A stretch of 64,000 nt of DNA from positions 62,001 to 126,000 of the forward strand of contig CAMUHY010000008.1 in the NCBI GenBank assembly GCA_947088865.1. Reading direction: 5' to 3'. Below, one piece after another: positions 45,648 through 55,770 of the stretch. The position numbers and the translations under genes were made by a program. Below the pieces are notes generated by a model that worked only from the letters and a program-made list of their open reading frames with translations, searched no databases and had not been told where the DNA came from. The stretch is from an uncultured Eubacterium sp. (lineage in GTDB: Bacteria; Bacillota; Clostridia; Lachnospirales; Lachnospiraceae). How positions within the stretch are numbered: position 1 is the stretch's first letter; each line of letters starts with the position of its first letter.

Positions 45648-46755
45648 AAGATATACTCTTTCTGAATTAGTTACTATAAAATATGGAAAAAATCAAAAGA
45701 AAGTTTTTTCTGAAACAGGAAAATTTCCTATTTATGGAACTGGTGGTCTTATGGGATATGCAACAGAAGCACTATATAATAAACCCTCTGTGTTAATTGG
45801 AAGAAAAGGCACTATTAATAAAGTAAAATATGTTAATCATCCTTTTTGGACAGTTGATACTTTGTTTTATACTATTGTAAACACTGAAATTGTAATTCCA
45901 AAATATTTATATTATGTAATGTCGCAAATAGACCTTAATAATTACAATGAAGGTACAACAATACCAAGTTTAAGAACTGAAACATTAAATAAATTAGAAT
46001 TTGATATTCCATCTTTAGAAATACAAAAAAAAGTATTATCTTGTGTTAATCCAATAGATGAAAAAATTGAATTGAATAATAAAATAAATAATAATTTAGA
46101 GCAGCAAATGCAAGCAATATTCAACGAATATTTATTGTCAAATAAATTCGATAATTTGACTACTGTTGAAAAGGTTATTTTAACTGCTAATACTGGAGCA
46201 GATGCCATTCAAAAAGCTCCTATTGTAGATTACGATACTGGAATAAGATGTATTCGTGTTGGTGATATGACAAATAATCGCAGTTTTTACGATTGGGGGT
46301 TCACTAAAGTAACAAACGAAGTTTTTAAGCGTTATCAACTACATACAGACGATATAGTGGTAACAAGAACAGCATCTCTTGGTCTTAATACAATTATTAC
46401 TGAAGATTTATCAGCCGTATATAATAATGGATTGATACGCTTGACTGTGGATACATCATACATTTTACCTTTGTTTTTATACAGACAATTTCAGACGAAA
46501 AACTTTTCAAATTATATCGCTCGCATAGAAAGTGAAACATCTGTGCGTCCTAATATGAAAATTAACTATCTGCTGAAATATGAATTTGTATTACCACCTA
46601 TTATAAAACAAGTTGAGCTTATAGAATTATTAACGCCGATGTTGAATAAACAAAATAATCTCATTGATGAAAACAAAAAACTTGAATCCTTGCGAGACAT
46701 GTTATTACCGAAGCTAATATCTGGTGAACTTGATACCTCCGACATCAACCCCTAA
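45637..46755 (+). CDS. hsdS: Type I restriction-modification specificity subunit HsdS
   Basis: 372 residues from the ATG at 45637, which overlaps the end of hsdM; an upstream frame start lies inside hsdM. Two target-recognition domains: the first starts YTLSELVTIKYGKNQKK and holds YGTGGLMGYA and IGRKGTINKV; the second includes CIRVGDMTNNRSF and VVTRTASLG. The helical spacers follow (PSLEIQKKVLSCVNPIDEKIELNNKINNNLEQQM, and PPIIKQVELIELLTPMLNKQNNLIDENKKL). It sets the bipartite DNA target of the system. Confidence 0.93.
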   Translation: MKFKRYTLSELVTIKYGKNQKKVFSETGKFPIYGTGGLMGYATEALYNKPSVLIGRKGTINKVKYVNHPFWTVDTLFYTIVNTEIVIPKYLYYVMSQIDLNNYNEGTTIPSLRTETLNKLEFDIPSLEIQKKVLSCVNPIDEKIELNNKINNNLEQQMQAIFNEYLLSNKFDNLTTVEKVILTANTGADAIQKAPIVDYDTGIRCIRVGDMTNNRSFYDWGFTKVTNEVFKRYQLHTDDIVVTRTASLGLNTIITEDLSAVYNNGLIRLTVDTSYILPLFLYRQFQTKNFSNYIARIESETSVRPNMKINYLLKYEFVLPPIIKQVELIELLTPMLNKQNNLIDENKKLESLRDMLLPKLISGELDTSDINP

Positions 46756-46906
46756 GCCGCTAAATTATTATTTACTTTAATTATAAAAAAACTTTTCCTA
46801 TATCTAAAAAAATTACATTATGTTCATTTAATTCTTATAGCAATTGCCAAATGAACAAACATGCCACAAGCATATCCACTCGGCTTATTACTCGCTGAAA
46901 TAAACA

Positions 46907-46935
46907 TTGCCTATACATTACTTATATGTTACAAT
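46907..46935 (+). promoter_or_regulatory. Internal promoter before the toxin-antitoxin pair
   Basis: TTGCCT, a 17-base spacer and TACAAT lie in the gap between hsdS and the antitoxin gene. It could transcribe the TA genes, and hsdR, independently of hsdM. Confidence 0.45.
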
Positions 46936-46963
46936 ACTATTACAAAATCAATGGAGGTGCAAT

Positions 46964-47227
46964 ATGGCTACATTACAAATTCGTGTTGATGACGTCTTAA
47001 AAAAACAGGCAGATGCTTTATTTTCTAGTCTTGGTTTAGATACTTCAACAGCAATACGCATTTTTTTAAATGCAGCTATTGAAAATGAGGGTATCCCCTT
47101 TTCTGTTCAACATAAAGCAATTCCTTATTCTCTTCAAGAAGCTATTTATGACAGCAGATTGCGAAGAAATCTTAACGGACCTTTTGATAATGCCGAAGAT
47201 GCCGTTTCCTCTATGTTGGAGGATTAA
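46964..47227 (+). CDS. dinJ: RelB/DinJ family antitoxin
   Basis: 87 residues from the ATG at 46964 (GGAGG 6 bases before). The ribbon-helix-helix start TLQIRVDDVLKKQADALFSSLGLDTSTAIRIFLNAAIENEGIPF is diagnostic. The C-terminal tail (NLNGPFDNAEDAVSSMLED) would wrap the toxin. It would bind its own promoter as a dimer. Located between hsdS and hsdR. Confidence 0.93.
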   Translation: MATLQIRVDDVLKKQADALFSSLGLDTSTAIRIFLNAAIENEGIPFSVQHKAIPYSLQEAIYDSRLRRNLNGPFDNAEDAVSSMLED

Positions 47228-47230
47228 CAC

Positions 47231-47509
47231 ATGTACAAAATTGTTTATACAAATCGCATGAAGAAAGATACTAAGCTAATGAAAAAAAGAGGCAAAGATA
47301 TAACAAAACTTGTTAATGTACTTTCATTACTTGCAAGTGGAAATCCTTTGCCTATTCAATATAAAGACCATCAATTAACGGGTAATCTTCAAGATTTTAG
47401 GGAATGTCATATAGAACCAGATTGGTTACTTATGTACCAAGTTTATGAAGATACCCTTATCCTTTCTGCCACTGCAACTGGCACACACTCTGATTTATTT
47501 GGAAAATAA
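47231..47509 (+). CDS. yafQ: YafQ family mRNA interferase toxin
   Basis: 92 residues, RelE fold. Active-site positions of YafQ are kept: His in YKDHQLTGNL, His in ECHIEPDWLLMY, and the C-terminal His-Asp in TGTHSDLF. It would cleave mRNA in the ribosomal A site when the antitoxin is lost. It starts 3 bases after the antitoxin stop and ends 43 bases before hsdR. Confidence 0.93.
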   Translation: MYKIVYTNRMKKDTKLMKKRGKDITKLVNVLSLLASGNPLPIQYKDHQLTGNLQDFRECHIEPDWLLMYQVYEDTLILSATATGTHSDLFGK

Positions 47510-47552
47510 CATTCTTCTAAATTATTAATAACTACCAAAGGAGGAACAATTA

Positions 47553-50500
47553 ATGCTAGGACTATATACAGAAGCAAATTACGAAAACTCAGTAATTGAA
47601 CTATTCAGAAATGATTTGGATTATGAACATGTGTATGGTCCAGACATTGAAAGAGATTTTCACAGTCCATTATATAATGAAATATTAGAAGATTCTTTAT
47701 ACCATCTCAATAAAGGACTTCCAAATGATGCTATTCAAGATGCATTATTTAAACTCAAAAACTTTGAAAATGGCGAGCTTATTCAGAAAAATGCTGTATT
47801 TATGGACTATCTGCAAAATGGTATTCCTGTTCGATATTTTGAAAATGATGAAGAACATTCTACAATTGTTTATCTTGTAGATTATAAAAATCCAAATAAT
47901 AATTCTTTTATTATAGCTAATCAATGGACTTTTATTGAAAACAGCAACAAACGACCTGATATACTTCTATTTCTTAATGGATTGCCCGTTGTGTTAATAG
48001 AACTTAAATCTCCTTCTCGTGAAGAAACCGATGCTTGCGAAGCTTATAGACAACTTCGCAACTATATGATTGAAATTCCATCTATGTTTATTTATAACGC
48101 TATTTGTGTTATGAGCGACCAACTCACTTCTAAAGCTGGCACAATTACTTCTGGAGAAGACCGCTTTATGGAGTGGAAAACAAAAGATGGCAATTATGAA
48201 AATACACAATATGCACAATTTGATACATTTTTTGAAGGAATGTTCCAAAAAGAAAGATTACTTGATATTATAAAAAACTTTATTTGCTTTTCTAATGAAG
48301 GAGTTTATTCTTACAAAATCCTTGCTGGATATCACCAATATTTTGCAGTTAAAAAAGCGATTGAATCCACCAAACATGCAGCTGCAACAGATGGAAAAGG
48401 TGGTGTGTTTTGGCATACACAAGGCAGCGGTAAGTCATTGTCTATGGTTTTTTATGCTCATTTGCTTCAGGAAGCATTAAAAACTCCTACTATTGTTGTT
48501 TTAACAGACAGAAACGACCTTGACAATCAGCTTTACAATCAGTTTGCTAAATGTAAAGAATTTCTTAGACAAGAACCTATGCACGCCAAAAACAGAGAAC
48601 ACTTAAAAAATATTCTTGCAGGTAGACAAGCAAATGGAATTATATTTACAACCATGCAAAAATTTGAGGAATCTTTTGATATGCTCTCTGATAGAAGAAA
48701 TATTATTGTAATGGCTGACGAAGCACATCGTGGACAATATGGACTTGCTGAAAAATTTAAAATCACAAAGAATAAAGACGGCGAAGACGTCGCAAAGCGT
48801 GTTGTTGGCACTGCTCGCATTATTCGCAACAGTCTGCCTAACGCTACATATATTGGATTTACTGGAACTCCTGTTTCCTCTGCTGACAAAAATACGCGTG
48901 AAGTATTTGGCAATTATATTGATATTTACGATATGACTCAGGCAGTTGAAGATGGAGCTACACGTCCTGTATATTATGAAAGTCGTGTTATTAAATTAAA
49001 TCTTAATAAAGATACCCTTGAACTTATTGATGCTGAATATGACATAATGGCAGCCAATGCAGATACCAAAGTAATTGAAAAAAGTAAACATAAGCTTGGA
49101 CAAATAGAATCAATACTTGGCAACGAACAAACCATTCATTCCCTTGTCTGTGATATTCTTGACCATTACGAAAATAATCGTCAGCATTTGCTTACTGGCA
49201 AGGCAATGATTGTTGCATACTCCAGACCAATTGCTATAAAAATTTATAATCATATTTTAGACCTCCGCCCTGCTTGGAAAGAAAAAGTAGGCATTGTAAT
49301 GACATCAGGCAACAAAGACCCTGAAGAATGGCGTCAGCTTATTGGCAATAAACATCATAAAGAGGAACTTGCAAAAAAATTTAAAGATAACAATAGTCCA
49401 ATGAAAATTGCAATCGTTGTCGATATGTGGCTTACTGGCTTTGATATTCCATCACTTGCCACAATGTATATATATAAGCCAATGTCTGGACACAACCTTA
49501 TGCAGGCTATCGCTCGTGTAAACCGTGTTTTTCGTGATAAAGAAGGCGGACTTATTGTTGATTATGTTGGTATTGCTTCTGCTCTTAAACAAGCAATGAA
49601 TGATTACACTGCTCGTGATAAAAAAAATTATGGTGATACAGATATTTCAAAAGCTGCATATCCAAAATTTCTTGAAAAACTTTCTATATGCCAAGATATC
49701 TTTTATAAATATGATTATTCAAAATTTGCCACAGACAGCGACCTTGAACGAGCAAAAACAATTAGTGGTGCAGTCAATTTTATTATTGCAAGAGAACAAC
49801 AAAAAGAAAAAGATATATTTATTAAAGAAGCGCTTATGCTTCATCAATCATTATCCCTCTGTTCTTCTCTTGTTAATGAAACAATGCGGTTTGAAGCTGC
49901 TTTTTTTGAGGCTATACGAGTTTTAGTTGTCCGATTAATAAATACTGGTGTTGGCAAAAAAATTTCACTTCCTGAAATAAATACTCGTATTAATGAACTT
50001 TTAAAACAAAGCATTAAAAGTAATGGTGTTATCAATTTATTTTCGGATATTAAAGAAGAATTTTCTTTATTTGACCCTAAATTCCTTGAAGAAATTTCAA
50101 AAATAAAAGAAAAAAATCTTGCTGTCGAACTGTTAAAAAAATTAATTGCAGAGCAAGTATCTGTTTATCGCAAAACCAATGTAGTAAAATCTGAAAAATT
50201 TAGTGAAATTATGCAGCGTTCACTAAATGCTTATTTAAATGGTATGCTTACTAATGAAGAAGTGATTGAAGAGATGCTTAAATTGGCAAAGCAAATTGCT
50301 GCCGCTCAAAAAGAAGGAGAACAACTAGGATTAACAGCAGATGAACTCGCCTTTTATGATGCATTGACAAAACCACAAGCCATTAAGGATTTTTATAAAA
50401 ATGAAGAACTGATTACTATAACAAAAGAATTGACAGACACTCTAAAAAAGAACAAAACAATAGACTGGCAAAAACGTGAATCTGCAAGAGCAAAAATGCG

Positions 50501-50618
50501 TATGCTTATTAAAAAACTTTTGAAAAGGCACAAATATCCACCTGAAGGCATGGAAGAGGCAGTTCAAATTGTTATAACTCAGTGTGAACTCTGGACGGAT
50601 AACGTAATGGATATTTAA
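47553..50618 (+). CDS. hsdR: Type I restriction endonuclease subunit HsdR
   Basis: 1021 residues. Nuclease domain with RPDILLFLNGLPVVLIELKSP (the D...ExK residues), helicase motor with Walker A HTQGSGKSLSMVFYA, DEAH box MADEAHRGQYG and motif III TYIGFTGTPV, motif VI QAIARVNRVFRDKEGGLIVDYVG. The C-terminal helical region joins HsdM. The protein translocates DNA and cleaves at collision sites. Separated from hsdS by the toxin-antitoxin pair, with AAAGGAGG before its ATG. Confidence 0.96.
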   Translation: MLGLYTEANYENSVIELFRNDLDYEHVYGPDIERDFHSPLYNEILEDSLYHLNKGLPNDAIQDALFKLKNFENGELIQKNAVFMDYLQNGIPVRYFENDEEHSTIVYLVDYKNPNNNSFIIANQWTFIENSNKRPDILLFLNGLPVVLIELKSPSREETDACEAYRQLRNYMIEIPSMFIYNAICVMSDQLTSKAGTITSGEDRFMEWKTKDGNYENTQYAQFDTFFEGMFQKERLLDIIKNFICFSNEGVYSYKILAGYHQYFAVKKAIESTKHAAATDGKGGVFWHTQGSGKSLSMVFYAHLLQEALKTPTIVVLTDRNDLDNQLYNQFAKCKEFLRQEPMHAKNREHLKNILAGRQANGIIFTTMQKFEESFDMLSDRRNIIVMADEAHRGQYGLAEKFKITKNKDGEDVAKRVVGTARIIRNSLPNATYIGFTGTPVSSADKNTREVFGNYIDIYDMTQAVEDGATRPVYYESRVIKLNLNKDTLELIDAEYDIMAANADTKVIEKSKHKLGQIESILGNEQTIHSLVCDILDHYENNRQHLLTGKAMIVAYSRPIAIKIYNHILDLRPAWKEKVGIVMTSGNKDPEEWRQLIGNKHHKEELAKKFKDNNSPMKIAIVVDMWLTGFDIPSLATMYIYKPMSGHNLMQAIARVNRVFRDKEGGLIVDYVGIASALKQAMNDYTARDKKNYGDTDISKAAYPKFLEKLSICQDIFYKYDYSKFATDSDLERAKTISGAVNFIIAREQQKEKDIFIKEALMLHQSLSLCSSLVNETMRFEAAFFEAIRVLVVRLINTGVGKKISLPEINTRINELLKQSIKSNGVINLFSDIKEEFSLFDPKFLEEISKIKEKNLAVELLKKLIAEQVSVYRKTNVVKSEKFSEIMQRSLNAYLNGMLTNEEVIEEMLKLAKQIAAAQKEGEQLGLTADELAFYDALTKPQAIKDFYKNEELITITKELTDTLKKNKTIDWQKRESARAKMRMLIKKLLKRHKYPPEGMEEAVQIVITQCELWTDNVMDI

Positions 50619-50637
50619 ACATTGGGAGAAAACACAA

Positions 50638-52809
50638 ATGGAAAAACAAAACATTTCACAAATGAAAAAAAATCACGCTCAAGAAGCCAACTATCAATGG
50701 ATTAACTTTTACATGGAATTTGCAGATGTTTTACTTTGTTATAAAAACAATCGAACCGATTTAATTAAAAAAATTCGGAAAGTTTTTACACTTGCCAATC
50801 TCAAATTACCCAAGTTAGAAATAGATGATAATATTGAAGATATTGACCCTTTTACCATCTTTGCTTTATTTAACAAAGGAAATTCAGGTAATAATAGAAT
50901 AAAAATTTTAAATAGTATCGCTAAAATATTTGATATTCAAAGTCCCGTTCCATCTGCATTTGATGGCGTTTCCACTGTATATAATTTAAAAGCCGCTTTT
51001 TACTATTTCAGAGGTGAACGAGGAAAACATGATATTGACAATTTGTGGGAAGTATTTGACAATGCTATTCACTATTCTAAAACTTTATCTGAACCATATA
51101 AAAGCGACCTGAGAAAATATTATGATAAAGTAAAAAATCAAAAAGGAATAAGCTGGAATATTACAATAGGTCTTTACTGGATAAGACCAAATACTTTTAT
51201 TAATTTAGATTCCCGCAACCGGGAATTTCTTTCCAATACAGATAATATGCCGCATTATTTTACAACTATTTTTGCCAATCTTGAAAAAGGACTGCCAGAT
51301 GGTTCAACATATTTATTTATGTGTGAGCAAGCTCGTAATGCTTTAAAAAATATAGAATATCCTTATCATAGTTTCCCTGAACTATCCTATTATGCTTGGA
51401 AAACGACAAAAGAAAATACGAAAACCGACACAGAATTGCTTTCCATTGATTCTAATGTCAAAGAAACATCTTATTGGATTTATTCTCCAGGTGATAATGC
51501 TTCCATGTGGGAGGAATTTAACCAACTTGGCATAATGGGCATTGGATGGGATGGCTTGGGATATAGCCTTAAAGATTTTCCTACAAAACAAGATATCAAA
51601 GAGTATCTGAAAAAAATTTATAATGCTAAAGATTCTTACAAAAATGATGCACATTGTTTATGGCAGTTTGCAAATGAAATTAAAATTGGCGATATTGTCT
51701 TTGCAAAAAAAGGAGTACATAAAATTATTGGTAAAGGTGTTGTAACATCGGACTATATATATGACACTTCAAGAGAATCCTATATTCATATCCGAAAAGT
51801 AGATTGGCAAAATGTTGGCGAATGGGAACTTCCAAGACAAGCTGTTATGAAAACATTAACCAATATCACGCCCTATAATGACTATGTACAAGAACTATTA
51901 ACGCTAGTTACCGATGAAATTAAAGATGAATCCCAACAGGAACAAGAAATTAAATATCCAAAATATACCAAAAAAGATTTTTTAGACGAAGTTTTTATAA
52001 ATGAACATGCTTACAATACTTTAGTTGACCTTCTTGATACAAAATATAATATTATTTTGCAGGGTGCGCCTGGTGTTGGTAAAACATTTGCCGCCAAAAG
52101 ACTTGCCTATTCCATTATGGGTGAAAAAGATACCAGCCGTGTGTCAATGATTCAATTCCATCAAAGTTACAGTTATGAAGATTTTATTCAAGGATATCGA
52201 CCTGTTGAAAATGGATTTAAACTGGAGTCTGGCTCTTTTTATAAATTTTGCAAAGCCGCTGAAATAGATGATGAACGTCCCTATTTCTTTATTATTGATG
52301 AAATCAATCGAGGCAACTTAAGTAAAATTTTTGGTGAGTTAATGATGCTAATCGAACATGATAAACGTGGCGATAAATTAAAACTTCTTTATAAAGACGA
52401 ATGGTTTACTGTTCCCAAAAATATTCGCATTATCGGAATGATGAATACTGCGGACAGAAGTCTTGCAATGATAGATTATGCCCTGCGCAGGCGATTTGCT
52501 TTTTTTGATATTGCACCAGCATTTGATTCTGATGGTTTCAAGCAATATTTAACCGAAAAAAATAATAGTAAACTTGATAAACTTATTTTTGTTGTAAAAA
52601 CTCTTAATGACGCCATTTCTAATGATGAATCACTTGGTGATGGATTTAGAATCGGACATAGTTATTTTTGTACGAACAAAGAAATTACAGATAATTGGAT
52701 TCAATCTGTTGTTGAATATGAAATTATCCCTCTTATTAAAGAGTATTGGTTTGATGAGCCGACAAAAGTTAGAGATTGGACAGCAAATTTAAGAGGAGCA
52801 ATCAAATGA
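50638..52809 (+). CDS. mcrB: McrB-type AAA+ GTPase with an EVE-like recognition domain
   Basis: 723 residues. A helical N-terminal part (1-~270) with a WIRPNTFINLDSRNREFL element is followed by an EVE/PUA-like domain (about 280-420: YWIYSPGDNASMWEEF, WDGLGYSLKDF, IKIGDIVFAKKG), which in relatives reads modified cytosine. The C-terminal AAA+ motor has Walker A GAPGVGKT (G476-T483), Walker B IIDEINRGN (D554, E555), the McrB hallmark, and MNTADRSLAMIDYALRRRF. It starts 19 bases after hsdR, so the type I and type IV systems may share a transcript. Confidence 0.92.
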   Translation: MEKQNISQMKKNHAQEANYQWINFYMEFADVLLCYKNNRTDLIKKIRKVFTLANLKLPKLEIDDNIEDIDPFTIFALFNKGNSGNNRIKILNSIAKIFDIQSPVPSAFDGVSTVYNLKAAFYYFRGERGKHDIDNLWEVFDNAIHYSKTLSEPYKSDLRKYYDKVKNQKGISWNITIGLYWIRPNTFINLDSRNREFLSNTDNMPHYFTTIFANLEKGLPDGSTYLFMCEQARNALKNIEYPYHSFPELSYYAWKTTKENTKTDTELLSIDSNVKETSYWIYSPGDNASMWEEFNQLGIMGIGWDGLGYSLKDFPTKQDIKEYLKKIYNAKDSYKNDAHCLWQFANEIKIGDIVFAKKGVHKIIGKGVVTSDYIYDTSRESYIHIRKVDWQNVGEWELPRQAVMKTLTNITPYNDYVQELLTLVTDEIKDESQQEQEIKYPKYTKKDFLDEVFINEHAYNTLVDLLDTKYNIILQGAPGVGKTFAAKRLAYSIMGEKDTSRVSMIQFHQSYSYEDFIQGYRPVENGFKLESGSFYKFCKAAEIDDERPYFFIIDEINRGNLSKIFGELMMLIEHDKRGDKLKLLYKDEWFTVPKNIRIIGMMNTADRSLAMIDYALRRRFAFFDIAPAFDSDGFKQYLTEKNNSKLDKLIFVVKTLNDAISNDESLGDGFRIGHSYFCTNKEITDNWIQSVVEYEIIPLIKEYWFDEPTKVRDWTANLRGAIK

Positions 52810-53834
52810 TTCCTATAAAAAATATATACTATATGCTTTCATATGCGTTTCAAGTTCTCAATGAACAAGGGTATAAACAGATATTAACTGAAAAATTTGA
52901 TAACGTGGCAGAACTTTGCACTGCTATTTTATCAAAAGGCGTTTCTTTACAAATAAAACAGGGACTTGGAAAGGCATACCTATTACAGACAGAATCATTA
53001 GCTGGCGTCAAAGGCAAAATTGATATAACTGCTTCCATCAAAGAACAAGCATTGCTTCAACGAAAACTTATTTGCAGCTATGATGAATTTTCTGTAAATT
53101 TTTATATGAATCGTATTATTCGGACAACAATGGACTTATTGTTACATTCTGAAATTAGTAAAATACGAAAGAAAGAATTAAGAAAATTATTGGTATTTTT
53201 TGGTGATGTAAAACCTATTGATATAAAAAATATCAACTGGAAAATACAATATAATCAAAACAATCAATCCTATCAAATGCTGATTTCCATTTGCTATCTA
53301 ATCATCAAAGGATTGCTTCAAACCAATTCAGACGGCACAACAAAATTAATGGATTTTCTTGATGAACAACGTATGTGCAAACTATATGAAAAATTTATAT
53401 TAAACTACTACAAAAAAGAATATGCCCAAATCAAAACTTCTTCTTCTCAAATATCGTGGGATTTAGACGATAATGAAAGTGCTATGCTGCCTGTGATGCA
53501 AAGTGATATCATGCTTCAATATAAAGAAAAAACATTGATAATTGATGCAAAATATTACGCTCATACAATGCAGACGCATTATGACATACACACTCTTCAT
53601 TCCAATAATCTTTATCAAATTTACACTTATGTAAAAAATTTTGATAAAGAAAAAACAGGTAACGTTTCAGGAATGCTTTTATATGCAAAAACAGATGAAT
53701 TGATATTGCCACAAAACAGTTACCAAATAAGCGGCAACAAAATAATAGTGGACACATTAAATTTAGATTGTGATTTTGTTGAAGTAAAAAAACAGTTAGA
53801 TATGATTGTAAAAAATTGTTTTGAAATGATTTAA
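52806..53834 (+). CDS. mcrC: McrC nuclease subunit
   Basis: 342 residues from the ATG at 52806 (GGAG 7 bases before), overlapping the mcrB stop by 4 bases (ATGA). N-terminal IPIKNIYYMLSYAFQVL is the usual McrC opening. The nuclease core near the C-terminus, LPVMQSDIMLQYKEKTLIIDAKYYA, gives the D...DxK residues. It joins the McrB ring and cuts DNA with modified cytosines. Confidence 0.93.
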   Translation: MIPIKNIYYMLSYAFQVLNEQGYKQILTEKFDNVAELCTAILSKGVSLQIKQGLGKAYLLQTESLAGVKGKIDITASIKEQALLQRKLICSYDEFSVNFYMNRIIRTTMDLLLHSEISKIRKKELRKLLVFFGDVKPIDIKNINWKIQYNQNNQSYQMLISICYLIIKGLLQTNSDGTTKLMDFLDEQRMCKLYEKFILNYYKKEYAQIKTSSSQISWDLDDNESAMLPVMQSDIMLQYKEKTLIIDAKYYAHTMQTHYDIHTLHSNNLYQIYTYVKNFDKEKTGNVSGMLLYAKTDELILPQNSYQISGNKIIVDTLNLDCDFVEVKKQLDMIVKNCFEMI

Positions 53835-53866
53835 AAAAATTATTTATAATAATGTATTGTAAAAAT

Positions 53867-53930
53867 ATCCCTTTCTATGATTAATAAATTTTGCCATGAA
53901 TCGCAAATTTATTTTATCATAGAAAGGGAT
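53867..53930. terminator. Long hairpin between mcrC and the glycosidase gene
   Basis: ATCCCTTTCTATGAT and ATCATAGAAAGGGAT, with inner arms AATAAATTT/AAATTTATT. U-run on the minus strand (ATTTTTACA). Separates convergent genes and probably works in both directions. Confidence 0.85.
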
Positions 53931-53944
53931 AAAAACCATTCATT

Positions 53945-55633
53945 TTAGAATTTTAAATTATGAAGCATATCCACAATCAATGTACAGCTCCATCCATAAT
54001 CTCTAATAGACTGATATCTAATACGAAAATCATACGGTTCCACAACAGGTCCTTTTCGATTTAATAAGTATGGCTCTTTTTTGCATTCTGAATCATAAAA
54101 TTCAAACACACAGCCTGTCCTTTGATAACATTCATTCACATTTTTTAATGTTTTCATCTGAATCTTATCTGCCAATTCTTCGTATCCATAATCTCTAAGA
54201 CCTGATAAAACAAGATAATTATAATTTAACCACACAGGTCCTCTCCACATATCTGTTCCAAAACATTCATGTTTTGCTGAAAGGCAAGGAATAGGAAACT
54301 CTCTTCCAAATGTTTCTGGGTCTTCCAGCCATGACACAAGGCTCTTTGCCTGATTTTCATTGCAGATTCCCGCAAAAAGCGGCAGAAAGGATGCTACGGT
54401 CTCTACCTTATGAAAATCATGGTCACATATATTATAATCATAATAAAACCCTGTTTTTTCATCCCACATTCTGTTATTTACAGCTTCTTGCATTTTCAAA
54501 AATTCTTCATCATATATTGATGCATCTTCTCCTATTTCTGAAGCTATCTTACTCATACAACGCATTTCATTTGTCACAAAACAAGAAAAATCAATAGCCT
54601 TAAGCGGCTTATCCGTGTCAAATCTAGGAGAATTATCCATGCCTGACTCACCACATCTGCAATTGACATCATCTTTAATTTTCCACGCATATAATGGCTC
54701 ATCATCAGGACGGCGGTTCGCCTCACACCATAAAAGAAATTTTTTGTTCTTTTCAAATACTTTTTTAAGAAAATCTTTGTTTTTGGATTTTTCATAGACC
54801 TTCCATGCACCCCATGCCAAAATAGGAGGATGTGTTATTGAAGAACGGTTCACTGTATCTGACATATGTGGTATCATACCATTTTCGTATTGTGTGTCAA
54901 ATACAGACAAAATAAGCTGTTCTGCTACATTTGCATCAATATTGCGATAGCCTACCGCATGAAACACTGAATCCCAGAGCCAGAGAATTCTATGGGGCAG
55001 CCTGTCTGGTGTTGACCATATCTGACCAAATCTTCCTTCTTTTGAGTACAGTTGTGTCTTTGTCACTGAAACACATTTATTGTACAATTTGCCGTATTCT
55101 GCATTATCAAGTTGATGTCTATTATAATAATCACATTTTTTATTATAAGCTTCTTGTACATCTGTTTTTAATCCGTTTTCAGCACGTTTTACCACTTCTT
55201 CTAAACTTTTTCCGTAAGCAAAAACAAATTTGTCATTTTCGATTGCCAGTGCTGTATAATCACCATCTTCCGTATCCTGCACACATATGTTTCCCACATA
55301 TTTTGTCTGAGTTTTACCCTCTGTAAAAACAGTAACCACAGTAGTATTGGAATCTGTACTGCCCACCACAAGGTTTGTATCACAGTACACGATGCGTATA
55401 TACTCCTTCTCATTAACCACTGCTCCTATACAGTCACTCGTAACCATTTCAAAAGCAAGATTCTTCGCTCCGTTAGGTATCAGAGCAAGCTCTCTTTTAA
55501 TTTTCGTAAAAAACTTGATTCCCAGCCTATCTCCGCTGAGGATTCCTACAAAATCATTTTCCACACAGGTTTTCCCATCTAAAGCCGAAAAAGCAAAAAT
55601 CTGACCTTGTCCCCACTTATCTGCAATATACAT
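53945..55633 (-). CDS. Glycoside hydrolase with (alpha/alpha)6 barrel (GH63/trehalase-like)
   Basis: 562 residues from the ATG at 55633 (GGAGG 8 bases before). An N-terminal beta-sandwich (about 1-165) precedes a six-hairpin barrel. Motifs of the GH63/GH37/MGH group: WSTPDRLPHRILWLWDSVFHAVG, ESGMDNSPRF, MWRGPVWLNYNYLVLSG and IRDYGWSCTLIVDML. The Asp in WLWDS and the Glu near the C-terminus (VVEPYD) are in positions expected for acid and base. No signal peptide, so it acts on imported sugar, for example mannosyl- or glucosyl-glycerates. The substrate is inference. Divergent from an AraC regulator. Confidence 0.82.
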   Translation of the reverse strand: MYIADKWGQGQIFAFSALDGKTCVENDFVGILSGDRLGIKFFTKIKRELALIPNGAKNLAFEMVTSDCIGAVVNEKEYIRIVYCDTNLVVGSTDSNTTVVTVFTEGKTQTKYVGNICVQDTEDGDYTALAIENDKFVFAYGKSLEEVVKRAENGLKTDVQEAYNKKCDYYNRHQLDNAEYGKLYNKCVSVTKTQLYSKEGRFGQIWSTPDRLPHRILWLWDSVFHAVGYRNIDANVAEQLILSVFDTQYENGMIPHMSDTVNRSSITHPPILAWGAWKVYEKSKNKDFLKKVFEKNKKFLLWCEANRRPDDEPLYAWKIKDDVNCRCGESGMDNSPRFDTDKPLKAIDFSCFVTNEMRCMSKIASEIGEDASIYDEEFLKMQEAVNNRMWDEKTGFYYDYNICDHDFHKVETVASFLPLFAGICNENQAKSLVSWLEDPETFGREFPIPCLSAKHECFGTDMWRGPVWLNYNYLVLSGLRDYGYEELADKIQMKTLKNVNECYQRTGCVFEFYDSECKKEPYLLNRKGPVVEPYDFRIRYQSIRDYGWSCTLIVDMLHNLKF

Positions 55634-55770
55634 TTTTATTACCTCCCAATTGACAAAAATAAGTTTCAATGTTACAATTCATTTATATTATATCGTTACT
55701 TTTTCATTTATACTAGTGTATATTTCGACTTAAATTTATATTATTTCGACATTTAAAATAGGTGATAACA

